From the NCBI GenBank assembly GCA_018057705.1, contig JAGPDF010000001.1, forward strand, positions 115,503 through 179,502: DNA of 64,000 bases, given 5' to 3'. Every line of letters begins with the position of its first letter. Position 1 is the stretch's first letter. The stretch comes from Thermoanaerobaculia bacterium. GTDB taxonomy: Bacteria; Acidobacteriota; Thermoanaerobaculia; Multivoradales; JAGPDF01. The notes below the pieces were generated by a model. The model saw nothing but the letters and a program-made list of their open reading frames with translations. It was not told the DNA's origin and searched no databases. Below, one piece after another: positions 52,225 through 61,381 of the stretch. Position numbers and translations under genes: made by a program.

Positions 52225-54654
52225 TCAGTCCGGGGGGTCGGAGGGCTTCGGCCGGCGGCTGAAGACGCGCTTGAGCCAGCCAGAGACACCGCCCGCCTTG
52301 CGCTCCTGCTCGACCTCGGCGCGCACCTGCGGGTCGATCGGCAGACTGTTCCGTCCGCCGTGCAGATGGCAGACGATCTGCGGCACACGGTTGGCGGGGA
52401 ACGCCTCCGACAACACCTCCGGACAGCGTTCGGTCGCGAGCTCGCCGGAAACCGGGTCGATGAGCACGACGCGGATCCCTTGAGGCGCCGCGAAGCGTCC
52501 GTACCCTCCGGCCGGACGCACCGTGATCATGAACTTCGTCCACATCGGCAGCGCCGCCTTCGAACCGGAGAAGGGCGTCGGCGAGTCGTCATCGAAGCCG
52601 ACCCAGACGACCGTGGCGCGCTCGGGCGTGTAGCCGACGAACCAGTTGTCGCGCCGGCTGTTCGACGTTCCGGTCTTGCCGGCGACCGGGTCGGCCAGGC
52701 CCAGCGTACGCATCGACCGCGCCGTGCCGTAGTCCACCACGCCCTGCAACAGGGTCGTCACCAGAAAGGCGGTCTGCGGCGAGAGCACCGCCTTGCCCGC
52801 GCCCGCTCCGGGTCCTCCCGACGCCGGGAGCGGCGAACCGCCGGCGTCGAGGACTCCATCGAGCATCCGCGCTGTCGGGAGCACGCCGCGGTTGGCGAAG
52901 GTTGCGTAAGCGGTCACGAGGTCGACGGGCGCGACCTCGAACGATCCGATGGCGATCGACGGCACCGGCCGGAGGTTCGCCTTCAGTCCGAGCCCCTTCG
53001 CGGTCGCCACAATTTCGGGCAGCCCGGTGGCAATCGCCAGGCGGATCGTCGGCAGGTTGTAGCTCTGCTCGACCGCGGTCCGTGCCGTCACCCAGCCGTG
53101 AAACTGATCGTCGTCGTTCATCGGAGTCCAGCTCTTGCCACCCGACTCGAGCGTGAGTGGCGCGTCCTCGAGCAGCGTCGCCGGGGTGGCGACGCCGCGC
53201 TCGAAGGCAGTGGCATAGACCAGCGGCTTGAAGGCGCTCCCCGCCTGCCGCTGCGCGGATCCGGCGCGGTCGAACTGACTCTCGCGAAAGTCCCGTCCGC
53301 CGACCCAGGCGCGGATGGCGCCCGTCGCCGGCTCGAGCGACACCAGCGCCGCCTGCAGCGGCTCCTTCTTGAGACGCACCCGCTCGCTCTTCTCCGCGAG
53401 CTCCTCAAGGCCCTCCCGAACGGCGCTCTCGGCGCTCTCCTGATCGCCCAGATCGAGCGTCGAGAGCAGCACGTAACCGGCATCGGCGAGATCGCCGGTG
53501 CCGAACCTCCGCTCGGCCTCGGCCGCGGCGGCGTCGACGAAGTAGGGGGCACGCCGCCGCGACAGCGCCGCCACCGGCGTCGGCAGCGGCTCCCGCTTCG
53601 CCGCCTCGGCGGCCGCACGATCCGCCCAGTCGAGGGCGACGAGTCGGTCGAGGATGAAGTCGCGGCGCGCGCGCGCCGCCGGCGCGTCGTCGACCGGATG
53701 GTAGGAACCGGGTGCCCGGATCATCGCCGCGAGCAGCGCGCTCTCGGCGAGCGACAGCTCGCGCGGCTCCTTGCCGCAGTAGGCCGCCGCAGCGGCGCCG
53801 ACGCCAATCAGGTTGGCGGAGCCGCTGCGCCCCCAGAAGATCTGGTTCAGGTAGGCCTCGAGGATCTGCTCTTTCGAGTAACGCCACTCGAGCATCACGG
53901 CGAGCAGCGCCTCCCGGAGCTTGCGGCTCATGGTGCGCTCGGAGGTGAGATAGATGTTCTTGACCAGCTGCTGAGTCACCGTCGAACCGCCCTGCACGAC
54001 GCCATTGCCGCGCAGGTTCACCCACACGGCGCGCAGGATTCCGGTGAAGGAGATGCCGGGGTGTTCGAAGAACGAGGCGTCCTCGGCGGCCAGCACGGCG
54101 CGCACCGTTTCGGGAGCGATCTCGGCCAGGGGTGCCGGGCGGCGCTCGAGCAGCGCATCGCCGTAGTAGCTGGCGATGAGCGGTGGGTCGAGCCACGCCT
54201 CGCGGACCGGGCGCTCGGCGCGCTTCAGCCCGATCACCTTGTCGCCGTCGAAGTCGACCACCAGGAGGTCCCCGCCGCGATCCGCGGTGGTGGAGGGAAA
54301 GCTCCTGCGGTAGACCGCGACCTGCTGCGCGCCGGCACGGAATCGCCCGGGTTCGAGCTCCCCTTCCACCGCCGGCACGTAGTGCAGGTCGGTCAGCCGC
54401 TCGCTCAGCGCTTCAGGGGTCAGGCGCGCGCCGGGGAAGACCCGGTACGACCGGGCGTAGAGGCGCGACGGCTCGACCGTGGGCATGGTCGCGAAGTCGC
54501 CGGACAGCTGCCAGTAGGGCCAGATGTACCAGAGAGCGCTCGCCAGCAGCAGGAGCCCCGCGCCGGCGAACAGCTTGGCGAGCAGCCAGTCCCGGCGTCG
54601 CAGCACCAGCGTCATCGTCCGGCCGAGCGAGCGCTTCGAGCCTCTCTTCGTCAC
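52225..54654 (-). CDS. mrcB: Bifunctional penicillin-binding protein 1b (class A PBP)
   Basis: This 809-residue peptidoglycan synthase has a membrane anchor (about 25-45). A UB2H-like regulatory segment follows. The GT51 glycosyltransferase domain has the catalytic Glu in LAAEDASFFEHPG and the motif VVQGGSTVTQQLVKN. The transpeptidase domain has the active-site Ser in GSAFKPLVY, SYN in VEQSYNLPT and the KTG triad in AGKTGTSNSRRDN. A UB2H-type N-terminus points to PBP1b rather than PBP1a. The GTG at 54654 lies six bases after TACAAT. It polymerises and cross-links glycan strands in the periplasm; with MltA it represents cell-wall turnover here. Confidence 0.92.
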   Translation of the reverse strand: MTKRGSKRSLGRTMTLVLRRRDWLLAKLFAGAGLLLLASALWYIWPYWQLSGDFATMPTVEPSRLYARSYRVFPGARLTPEALSERLTDLHYVPAVEGELEPGRFRAGAQQVAVYRRSFPSTTADRGGDLLVVDFDGDKVIGLKRAERPVREAWLDPPLIASYYGDALLERRPAPLAEIAPETVRAVLAAEDASFFEHPGISFTGILRAVWVNLRGNGVVQGGSTVTQQLVKNIYLTSERTMSRKLREALLAVMLEWRYSKEQILEAYLNQIFWGRSGSANLIGVGAAAAAYCGKEPRELSLAESALLAAMIRAPGSYHPVDDAPAARARRDFILDRLVALDWADRAAAEAAKREPLPTPVAALSRRRAPYFVDAAAAEAERRFGTGDLADAGYVLLSTLDLGDQESAESAVREGLEELAEKSERVRLKKEPLQAALVSLEPATGAIRAWVGGRDFRESQFDRAGSAQRQAGSAFKPLVYATAFERGVATPATLLEDAPLTLESGGKSWTPMNDDDQFHGWVTARTAVEQSYNLPTIRLAIATGLPEIVATAKGLGLKANLRPVPSIAIGSFEVAPVDLVTAYATFANRGVLPTARMLDGVLDAGGSPLPASGGPGAGAGKAVLSPQTAFLVTTLLQGVVDYGTARSMRTLGLADPVAGKTGTSNSRRDNWFVGYTPERATVVWVGFDDDSPTPFSGSKAALPMWTKFMITVRPAGGYGRFAAPQGIRVVLIDPVSGELATERCPEVLSEAFPANRVPQIVCHLHGGRNSLPIDPQVRAEVEQERKAGGVSGWLKRVFSRRPKPSDPPD

Positions 54655-54660
54655 CCCGGG

Positions 54661-54666
54661 ATTGTA
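54661..54666 (-). promoter_or_regulatory. -10-like hexamer TACAAT, 6 nt before the GTG at 54654
   Basis: On the minus strand TACAAT, six bases, GTG. The divergent HEAT gene has an identical hexamer 96 bases away, so the two starts share a compact 121-base intergenic region. Confidence 0.5.
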
Positions 54667-54761
54667 CCCGGCGGGGCGGTCGGGCGGGCGAGCGCGGGCT
54701 GGCGCCGAGCCGCGCCGCGCCAGCCGTTCGCCCCGGCAGAGCGAACTCCGGCGCAGGCGCG

Positions 54762-54767
54762 TACAAT
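54762..54767 (+). promoter_or_regulatory. -10-like hexamer TACAAT, 8 nt before the ATG at 54776
   Basis: TACAAT, eight bases, ATG, with no Shine-Dalgarno. It marks the start of the HEAT-repeat/HD operon. Confidence 0.5.
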
Positions 54768-54775
54768 CGCGCTCG

Positions 54776-56950
54776 ATGGCCGGTGACCGGCTGGACGGAC
54801 TCTTCTCCAATCTCTTCCGCGATTTAGCGATCGCCTGGCGGGCCCTGTCCGCTTACCCCGCCGGCCACCCCGCGGCGGTGAACGGACTGGAGAAGGCCTG
54901 TTTCGCCATCGGCGTCGTGCTCGCCGAGACCGGGACGCTGGAGCTCGCGGCGACGCGCGACTCCCTGCTCTGGCAAGAGCGGCAGTTCGTCTCGCCCACC
55001 GCGGCGCAGCTGGCCAGGCTCCTGCGGCGCCGGCGCGCGGCGGGTGTCGTCCTCGAACCGGGAGTGACGCGCGACGAGCTCGACCGGTTCCTGCGCGCGC
55101 TCGCGCTCGACGCCAAGAGCGCCCGCGATGCCGGCTCGCTCGCCGCAGAGCTCACCGCCGCGGGCCTTTCGCATCTGCGCGTCCACGATCTCGATTTTTC
55201 GGCGGTCGGGCTGGTCGAGTCCGACGACGAGATGACGGCGCCCGAGGCCGGCGCGCTCGCCAACCGCCTGATCCGCAAACTCCTCGCCAGCGGCGGCCTG
55301 CCGCCAGCCGCGCTCGCCGCCTGGATCACCTCGGGCAAGAGCGCCGCCGAGCTGATGCAGTTGCTGCTCGAAAGCGGAGGCACCGATCCGGCGCTCGTCG
55401 GCTGGGGTCCGGAGGCCTTCGCGGCGACGTTGCGCCTGGCGATCGAGGACTTCTGCGAGGCGCCCGACGCCGACCGCGCCTCCGCCATCGCCGCTCTTCA
55501 CCATCGGTTGCGCCCGGTCGATCGTGAGCGGTGGATCGTCGAGCTCGTTTCGGGAGTCGCCCGCCGCGCGGCGACGGCGGAGGCGGCCCAATCCACCTTG
55601 TCGGAGATCGAGGCCGCACTGCCGCCGGAAGCGGCGAACGAGCTGCGCCTCGCCGCAGTCCGGGCGGCGGCGTCCGACGTCTCGCCCGGACGTCCGAACC
55701 CGAGCGCTACGGGTGACCTCGCCTCCGCCACGGCACCCGCGCCGCGGATCTCCGCGCAGCAGCTCGCGCGGCTGAAACTCGTCTTCGCCGCCGAGGACCT
55801 CGATGCGGTGCACGACAAGGCACCCTCGATGGAGGGGCTCGAGGAGCTGCTCGCGCTCCCCGAGGAGGTCCGCCCGGCTTCCACTGCGGCGGCGCTCGCG
55901 CCGGCGGCCGCCGAGGTCGCCCGCGACCTCGGCGACGCCGCCACGGAGCGCGCCGCGGCGCTCGCGCTCCTCGAGCTCGCCGAGCGCTTCGAAGTCGGAG
56001 CCGAGGAGCTGCCGGCGATCCTCGCGCGGCTCGAGGCGAGCTATCGCCGACTGCTCTCCGCCGGCCGGCTGCGCCAGGCACTCGTCGTCGTGGATCGCGT
56101 CCAGCAGAGCGCCGCCGGTGTCGACCCACGCCCCACCGCATTCCGCCGTCTGGCGGAGCGGCTGTCGGGACGCGAGTCGTTGCAGGCGCTCGTCGGTGCG
56201 CTGCCGGAGATGCAGGAGGAGACTCTCGCGCTGGTGCCCGAGCTGCTCCACCAGCTCGGCCCGACCGCCGTGCGCCACCTGCTCGGCGTCCTCGCGGAGA
56301 CCGACAACCGGCGCCTGCGCCATCTGCTTCTCGACCTTCTGGCCCGGCTCGGACCGGCGGTCGTGCGGGATGCCACGGCACTGCTCGCGGATGGCCGGTG
56401 GTACGTCGTGCGCAACATGCTGCTGCTGCTGCGGCGAGTCGGCGACCCCGGCTCGGTGCCGGCGGTGCGCAAGTGCGCGGACCACCCCGACCTGCGTGTC
56501 CGCCTCGAGGCGATTCGCAACCTCTTCGCATTCGATCCCGAAGTGCCGCGGGAACTGCTGCGCCGCGCGCTCACCCACGCCGACCCGCGCCAGGCGGAAG
56601 CGGCGATGGAGCTCGCCGGAGAGCACGGCATCGTCGAGGCGGTCGAGCCGATCGTCGCCTATCTTCAGGCGCGCGATCTCTTTGGCCGGCGCAGCAGCGT
56701 GCGAATCAAAGCCATTCGCGCGCTTGCCGCGATCGGTGACCCGGCGGCCCTCGGCGGACTCGACCGTTTCCGGGCACGCTTCCAGCTCTTCCCTCCCGCT
56801 CTCGAGGAGCGCCGCGAGCTCTATCGCACCCTCGGCGCCTACCCGCCCGAGGCGCGGCGCGAGTGGGTCGAGCTCGGACGCCGCTCGCGCGACGCCGAGA
56901 TCCGAAGGCTTGCCGGCGAGCTCGCCCGGCAGACGGAGAGCGCGCCATGA
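54776..56950 (+). CDS. HEAT-repeat protein, first gene of a coupled pair
   Basis: This 724-residue protein has no signal peptide. Residues about 10-110 form an N-terminal domain with SAYPAGHPAAVNGLEKA and a later ELAATRDSLLWQ. A similar pattern opens the next protein. The middle is Ala-rich and helical. The C-terminal part (about 500-700) contains HEAT-like repeats (LIHQLGPTAVRHLLGVLAE type units such as RRVGDPGSVPAVRKCADHPD and RALAAIGDPAALGGLDRF), which usually serve as a protein-binding scaffold. The stop overlaps the next start by four bases (ATGA), so the two proteins are probably made in fixed ratio. Role unknown. Confidence 0.78.
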   Translation: MAGDRLDGLFSNLFRDLAIAWRALSAYPAGHPAAVNGLEKACFAIGVVLAETGTLELAATRDSLLWQERQFVSPTAAQLARLLRRRRAAGVVLEPGVTRDELDRFLRALALDAKSARDAGSLAAELTAAGLSHLRVHDLDFSAVGLVESDDEMTAPEAGALANRLIRKLLASGGLPPAALAAWITSGKSAAELMQLLLESGGTDPALVGWGPEAFAATLRLAIEDFCEAPDADRASAIAALHHRLRPVDRERWIVELVSGVARRAATAEAAQSTLSEIEAALPPEAANELRLAAVRAAASDVSPGRPNPSATGDLASATAPAPRISAQQLARLKLVFAAEDLDAVHDKAPSMEGLEELLALPEEVRPASTAAALAPAAAEVARDLGDAATERAAALALLELAERFEVGAEELPAILARLEASYRRLLSAGRLRQALVVVDRVQQSAAGVDPRPTAFRRLAERLSGRESLQALVGALPEMQEETLALVPELLHQLGPTAVRHLLGVLAETDNRRLRHLLLDLLARLGPAVVRDATALLADGRWYVVRNMLLLLRRVGDPGSVPAVRKCADHPDLRVRLEAIRNLFAFDPEVPRELLRRALTHADPRQAEAAMELAGEHGIVEAVEPIVAYLQARDLFGRRSSVRIKAIRALAAIGDPAALGGLDRFRARFQLFPPALEERRELYRTLGAYPPEARREWVELGRRSRDAEIRRLAGELARQTESAP

Positions 56951-58059
56951 ATCCACCGGCAGACTCCGGCCGTCCGCAGCTCACGGAGCGTCTGGTCGTC
57001 GACCTCGGCGCCGCGTTCCAGCAGCGCGCGGTCTACGCCGCCGGCCATCCGCAGGTGCAACGGGCGGTCCGCCGCGCGCTCGACTCCTTCGCCGCCTGGT
57101 GCCGTCACGAGGAGGCTACGGAGGTCTCCCTGCTCACTCTCGAGGGGCAGTTGCTCGTCGATCGACAGGCGATTCCCGAGGACAGCCCCTGGGCGCGCGG
57201 TCTGTTGCAGACCTTTCGCCGCTACGAGATCGGCGGTCTGACGCTACTCGCCGGTCTCGACGACCCCGAACTGGGGACGTTCTTCGAGAGCTGCCAGTCG
57301 GCGCAGGGGGCGTCGGCAACGGCCCACATCCTCGTCGGCCGGGCCGGACTGACAGCCGGCGACGCGACGGCGAGGGCCGTCACCGTCGGCACTGCAGGGC
57401 GCTCGGCGCCGCAGTGGCTCACCGCCGAGCAGATGGCGGAGGCCCGCGCCGAGCTCGTCGAGGCCGCGGCCGGCCGCGTTTCCCGCGTCGACCGGTTGCG
57501 CGCCCTCGTGGCGCGGCTCGCCCGCAGCGCGGAGAGCGGAGCGCTCGAGCCGCTGGAAATCACTCCCGCCGACTCCGACGACCGCGCCTTCCTGCACGGT
57601 CTCGCCGTCGCCCTCGCCACCCTTCGTCTGGGCCGGGCGCTCGGTCTCGCCGGCGAAGCTCTGGACGAGCTCGGGTTCGCGGGCTTCGTGCACGACATCG
57701 GATTCCTCGAACCGGCGCCCGACAGCGAGAGCCCGGCCGAACGGCGCGAACGTCATCCGATCCGCGGCGCCGCGCGCCTCGCCGCGCTCGAAGGGCTCCC
57801 CGATCTCGCCGTGCTGGTCGCCTACGAGCACCACCTGCGCTTCGACCGCTTGCCGAACTACCCGCCGACTCCGACGGCGCGGGCGCCGCTCGCCGCAGCC
57901 CGGGTGGTCGCGGTCGCCGACACCTGGGTGACGCTGCGCTCGCGCGGCGAGTTGCCCGCTGGCGAGGCGATCGCCCTGCTACACAGCCGCGCCGGGACTT
58001 TCCTCGATCCGGCGCTGGTCGAGCTCTTCGCGGCGCTCCTCGAGCCCCCGGCGGGCTGA
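56947..58059 (+). CDS. HD-GYP-like domain protein, second gene of a coupled pair
   Basis: This 370-residue protein opens with a domain like that of its partner (VYAAGHPQVQRAVRRAL, VSLLTLEGQLLVDR). It ends with an HD-type phosphohydrolase domain (about 205-370). Metal-ligand motifs are FLHGLAVALA, FVHDIGFLEP, RHPIRGAARL and YEHHLRFDRLPNYPP. The canonical HHExxxGxGYP of c-di-GMP phosphodiesterases is altered (EHHLRFDRLPNYP) and HDIGK is HDIGF. The metal site may be intact, but c-di-GMP hydrolysis is uncertain. The ATG overlaps the HEAT gene stop. Cytoplasmic location is likely. Confidence 0.8.
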   Translation: MNPPADSGRPQLTERLVVDLGAAFQQRAVYAAGHPQVQRAVRRALDSFAAWCRHEEATEVSLLTLEGQLLVDRQAIPEDSPWARGLLQTFRRYEIGGLTLLAGLDDPELGTFFESCQSAQGASATAHILVGRAGLTAGDATARAVTVGTAGRSAPQWLTAEQMAEARAELVEAAAGRVSRVDRLRALVARLARSAESGALEPLEITPADSDDRAFLHGLAVALATLRLGRALGLAGEALDELGFAGFVHDIGFLEPAPDSESPAERRERHPIRGAARLAALEGLPDLAVLVAYEHHLRFDRLPNYPPTPTARAPLAAARVVAVADTWVTLRSRGELPAGEAIALLHSRAGTFLDPALVELFAALLEPPAG

Positions 58060-58107
58060 AGGCGCTTGGCCCGCGCCCCCGACGTGCGACGGCCGGCGGG
58101 GAGCGTC

Positions 58108-59826
58108 TCAGACGGCGAAGCCGACGGTCGGAAGGAAGCGCGGCGCCTGGCGCGCCCGGCTCGCCTGTTCGAAGCCGTGGGCGAAGCGGATCAGTTTCGC
58201 CTCGCTCCACGCCGTGCCCATGAAGGACAGTCCCCAGGGGAGGCCCTGGACATGGCCGGCGGGCACGGTGATGTGCGGGTAGCCTGCGACCGCGCACGGC
58301 GAGGTGGCCGCGCCGCCGAAGTGATCGCCGTTCAACCAGTCGGTGAGATAGGCCGGACCCATGGTCGGGCAGACCAGGGCGTCGAGCCTCTGCCCGGTGA
58401 GCGCGGCGTCGATCCCTTCGCCGCGCGACAAACGCAGATTCGTCGCGAGCGCCCGCGAGTAAGCATCTTCGGTGAGCGGCCCCTTGGTCTCCGCCAGTTC
58501 GAAGATCTCCTGTCCGAACCAGGGCATCTCTTCCTTCGCATGCCGGCGGTTCCAGTCGATAAGCCCGGCGAGCGTGCGCGGCGCCCCGGCGTCTCCGGCG
58601 TCCCTGGCCGCGGGGAGGCCCGCGAGGTAGGCGTTGAGCCCGTGCTTGAACTCGTAGAGCATGACCTCGTACTCGGTCGCGTCGTACTCCCCAGCGTGCG
58701 GGATCTCGACCGGGTCGACGAGTACGGCGCCGAGCTCGCGCAGCAGGGTGAGTCGCGCCTCCATCTGGCGGTCGATCTCCGGATGCCAGCCGAAGAACTT
58801 GCGCACCACCCCGAGGCGCGCGCCGGCCAGGCCGTTGGCGTCGAGCGCCCGGGTGAAGTCGCCCGCTTTGCCGGCCGACGCCGCGGTTGCAGGATCGAGG
58901 AGATCCGTGCCGGCCATGACGGAGAGCAGGATCGCCGCGTCGGCGACGCTGCGGCACATCGGCCCGGCGGTGTCCTGCGTCGAGGAGATCGGAATGATGC
59001 CGCCGCGCGAGACCAGACCGACGGTCGGCTTGAGGCCGACCAGGCCGCACATCGAAGCCGGACAGAGGATCGAGCCGTCGGTCTCGGTGCCGATGCCTCC
59101 CGCGGCCAGGTTCGCGGAAACGCCGGCGCCGGTGCCGCTCGACGACCCGCACGGATTGCGGTCGAGGGCGTAGGGGTTGCGCACCTGCCCACCGCGGCCG
59201 CTCCAGCCCGAAGTCGAGCGCGTCGAACGGAAGTTCGCCCATTCGGAGAGGTTCGTCTTGCCGAGCACCACCGCCCCGGCGGCGCGCAGCCGGCCGACGA
59301 GAAAGGCGTCCTTCGCGGCCATCGATCCGGCAAGTGCGCGGGAGCCGGCCGTCGTCTCCATCCGGTCGCCGGTGTCGATGTTGTCCTTGAGGATCACCGG
59401 AATGCCGTGCAGCGGACCGCGCACCTTTCCGGCCGCCCGCTCGCGGTCGAGCGCCTCGGCGATCTCCAGCGCCTGCGGGTTGGTCTCGGCGATCGCATTC
59501 GTCCCGTGCCCCCCGGCCCAGGAGCGGTCCACCTCGGCGATGCGTCCGACGTAAAGCTCGACCAGCCGCCGCGAGCTCCAGCGACCGGAGGCGAGCCCGG
59601 CGGCGAGGTCGCGGATGGAGAGCTCCTCGAGCTCGAACGGCTTCGGGGTGGCTGGGCCCGGAGCCTGCGAGTCCGGCACTTGCGCGTCCGGCACTTGAGC
59701 ATCCGACGCCGCGCTCTGGGCGAGCGCCGCGTCGCCCATCGCGGCAGTCGCGAGCACGGCGCCCCCGACAGTCCCCAGCAGCTCTCGACGATTGAGTCCT
59801 CGGCCCTGCGGATCGGCGGGTTTCAC
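58108..59826 (-). CDS. Tat-exported amidase (amidase-signature family)
   Basis: This 572-residue protein has an N-terminal twin-arginine signal, NRRELLGTVGGAVLATAAMG. A short repetitive linker follows (DAQVPDAQVPDSQAPG). The amidase-signature domain has the catalytic Lys in VILKDNIDTGD and the Ser-rich motif CGSSSGTGAGVSANLAAGG with the Ser-cisSer-Lys triad. TDGSILCPASMCGLVG follows in the usual order. The family hydrolyses amide bonds of small molecules or peptides. The GTG at 59826 follows AAGGAGAG. Export across the inner membrane as a folded enzyme is expected. Confidence 0.9.
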   Translation of the reverse strand: MKPADPQGRGLNRRELLGTVGGAVLATAAMGDAALAQSAASDAQVPDAQVPDSQAPGPATPKPFELEELSIRDLAAGLASGRWSSRRLVELYVGRIAEVDRSWAGGHGTNAIAETNPQALEIAEALDRERAAGKVRGPLHGIPVILKDNIDTGDRMETTAGSRALAGSMAAKDAFLVGRLRAAGAVVLGKTNLSEWANFRSTRSTSGWSGRGGQVRNPYALDRNPCGSSSGTGAGVSANLAAGGIGTETDGSILCPASMCGLVGLKPTVGLVSRGGIIPISSTQDTAGPMCRSVADAAILLSVMAGTDLLDPATAASAGKAGDFTRALDANGLAGARLGVVRKFFGWHPEIDRQMEARLTLLRELGAVLVDPVEIPHAGEYDATEYEVMLYEFKHGLNAYLAGLPAARDAGDAGAPRTLAGLIDWNRRHAKEEMPWFGQEIFELAETKGPLTEDAYSRALATNLRLSRGEGIDAALTGQRLDALVCPTMGPAYLTDWLNGDHFGGAATSPCAVAGYPHITVPAGHVQGLPWGLSFMGTAWSEAKLIRFAHGFEQASRARQAPRFLPTVGFAV

Positions 59827-59881
59827 GCGAACTCTCCTTGCCCGGCGCGACTCTCGAATCGGTGAAGGGTGAGGCCCTACT

Positions 59882-61369
59882 CTAAGCCGAAAGCTCGTCC
59901 AGGGTCGCCGTGAGGAGCTGCCAGAACCGGCCGACCGAAGGGATCAGGACGCGTTCGTCGGGCGAATGTGGAAACTCGATCTGCGGACCGAACGAGCTCA
60001 TGTCCATGCCGGGGAACTTCTCCCCGATGAGCCCGCACTCGAGTCCGGCATGGATCGCCTGGATCGCCGCCTCCTTGCCGAACGTCGCGACATGCACCCG
60101 CTTGAGCGTCGCGAGGAGCGCCGAGCTCATGTCCGGCTTCCAGCCCGGGTAGCCCTCGCTCTGCGTCGCCTCGCCGCCGGCGAGCTCGGCATAGGCCGCG
60201 ATCCGCTGCTGGGTGGCGCGCAGGCAGGACGTCACCGAGCTGCGGTTGCTCTGATGGACACGCAGGGTCACGCCGTCGGTGCGCACCTTGGCGAGGTTGG
60301 TGCTCGTCTCGACCAGGCCGGGGAGATCGCGGCTCATCGCGAGGACGCCGTGAGGGAGGGCGACCAGGAGCGCGAGCACACGCCGGGTCGTCGCATCCGA
60401 CCAGACCTCGGCGGGGACCTCGCTGGCGGCGACCGCCGCGACCTCGACGCGCACCCCCTCCTCGACACCGGCGAGCTCACTGGCGATCGTCGCGACTTGC
60501 GCCGCGAGGGCGCTCTCGAAGCGCTCCAGCTCGGCGTTGGCGACGCGCACCATCGCGGTGGCCTCGCGCGGGATCGCGTTGTGCATGTTGCCGCCTTCGA
60601 TCCGCACGACCTCGAACTGGAACTCGCGCCAGAGCACCTGGAGGGAGCGTGCCAGAAGGGCGATCGCATTGCCGCGCTGGAGGTGGATGTCGACCCCGGA
60701 ATGGCCGCCCTTGAAGCCGGTGAGACGGACCGAGAGGGCCGTCAGAAGCTCGGCGCCGAACATCGTCTCGAGAGGCATCGCAAGGTCGGTCCCGGCGCCG
60801 CCGGCGCAGCCGACGTAGATCGCGAACTCCTCCTCGGTGTCGAGGTTGAGCAAGCGCCGGGAGGCGAGGCTCCGGGGGTCGAGCCCGGCCGCGCCGGTCA
60901 GGCCGGTCTCTTCGTCGATGGTGAACAGCAGCTCGAGCGGCCCGTGAACGATCTGCGGCGACTCCATGAGCGCCAGCATCGCCGCAACGCCGATCCCGTT
61001 GTCCGCCCCGAGCGTGGTGCCGGTGGCGTAGAGGTAGTCGCCCTCCTGCCGCGGCCGAATCGCATCCACGGCGAAGTCGAACTCCACATCCGAGTTCTTC
61101 TCGCAGACCATGTCGAGGTGCGACTGCAAGGCGAGCGGCGCCGCGCCCTCCCGACCGGGCGTCGCCGGCAGCTGGACGACGACGTTGCCGGCGGCGTCCG
61201 TGGCGGCGGCGAGGTTCTGCGCCGCGGCCACGGCGCGCACGTACTGCCGCATCCCCTCTTCGTTCTTCGAGCCACGTGGGATGGCGAGGATGTGATCGAA
61301 ATGCCGCCAGAGAGCCGTCGGTTCGAGCGCGCTGACAAAGGTCGCGGAGAAATTGTCGGAGGTGGTCAT
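59882..61369 (-). CDS. pepD: Aminoacyl-histidine dipeptidase (PepD, M20 family)
   Basis: This 495-residue zinc dipeptidase shows the M20C pattern: LQSHLDMVCEKNSDVEFDF (first ligands), LGADNGIGVAAMLAL (bridging Asp), FTIDEETGLTGA (general base Glu-Glu), a LLNLDTEEEF segment and the C-terminal ligand His in IEFPHSPDERV. The length fits PepD. It cleaves Xaa-His and other dipeptides in the cytoplasm, the end step of peptide use after the exported peptidases. The ATG lies six bases after TACAAT, which directly abuts the palindromic element upstream, so the palindrome may affect its promoter. Confidence 0.93.
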   Translation of the reverse strand: MTTSDNFSATFVSALEPTALWRHFDHILAIPRGSKNEEGMRQYVRAVAAAQNLAAATDAAGNVVVQLPATPGREGAAPLALQSHLDMVCEKNSDVEFDFAVDAIRPRQEGDYLYATGTTLGADNGIGVAAMLALMESPQIVHGPLELLFTIDEETGLTGAAGLDPRSLASRRLLNLDTEEEFAIYVGCAGGAGTDLAMPLETMFGAELLTALSVRLTGFKGGHSGVDIHLQRGNAIALLARSLQVLWREFQFEVVRIEGGNMHNAIPREATAMVRVANAELERFESALAAQVATIASELAGVEEGVRVEVAAVAASEVPAEVWSDATTRRVLALLVALPHGVLAMSRDLPGLVETSTNLAKVRTDGVTLRVHQSNRSSVTSCLRATQQRIAAYAELAGGEATQSEGYPGWKPDMSSALLATLKRVHVATFGKEAAIQAIHAGLECGLIGEKFPGMDMSSFGPQIEFPHSPDERVLIPSVGRFWQLLTATLDELSA

Positions 61370-61375
61370 GACTCT

Positions 61376-61381
61376 ATTGTA
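61376..61381 (-). promoter_or_regulatory. -10-like hexamer TACAAT, 6 nt before the ATG at 61369
   Basis: On the minus strand TACAAT, six bases, ATG. The left arm of the palindromic element begins at the next base, so the region where a -35 would lie is entirely inside the repeat. Confidence 0.5.
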
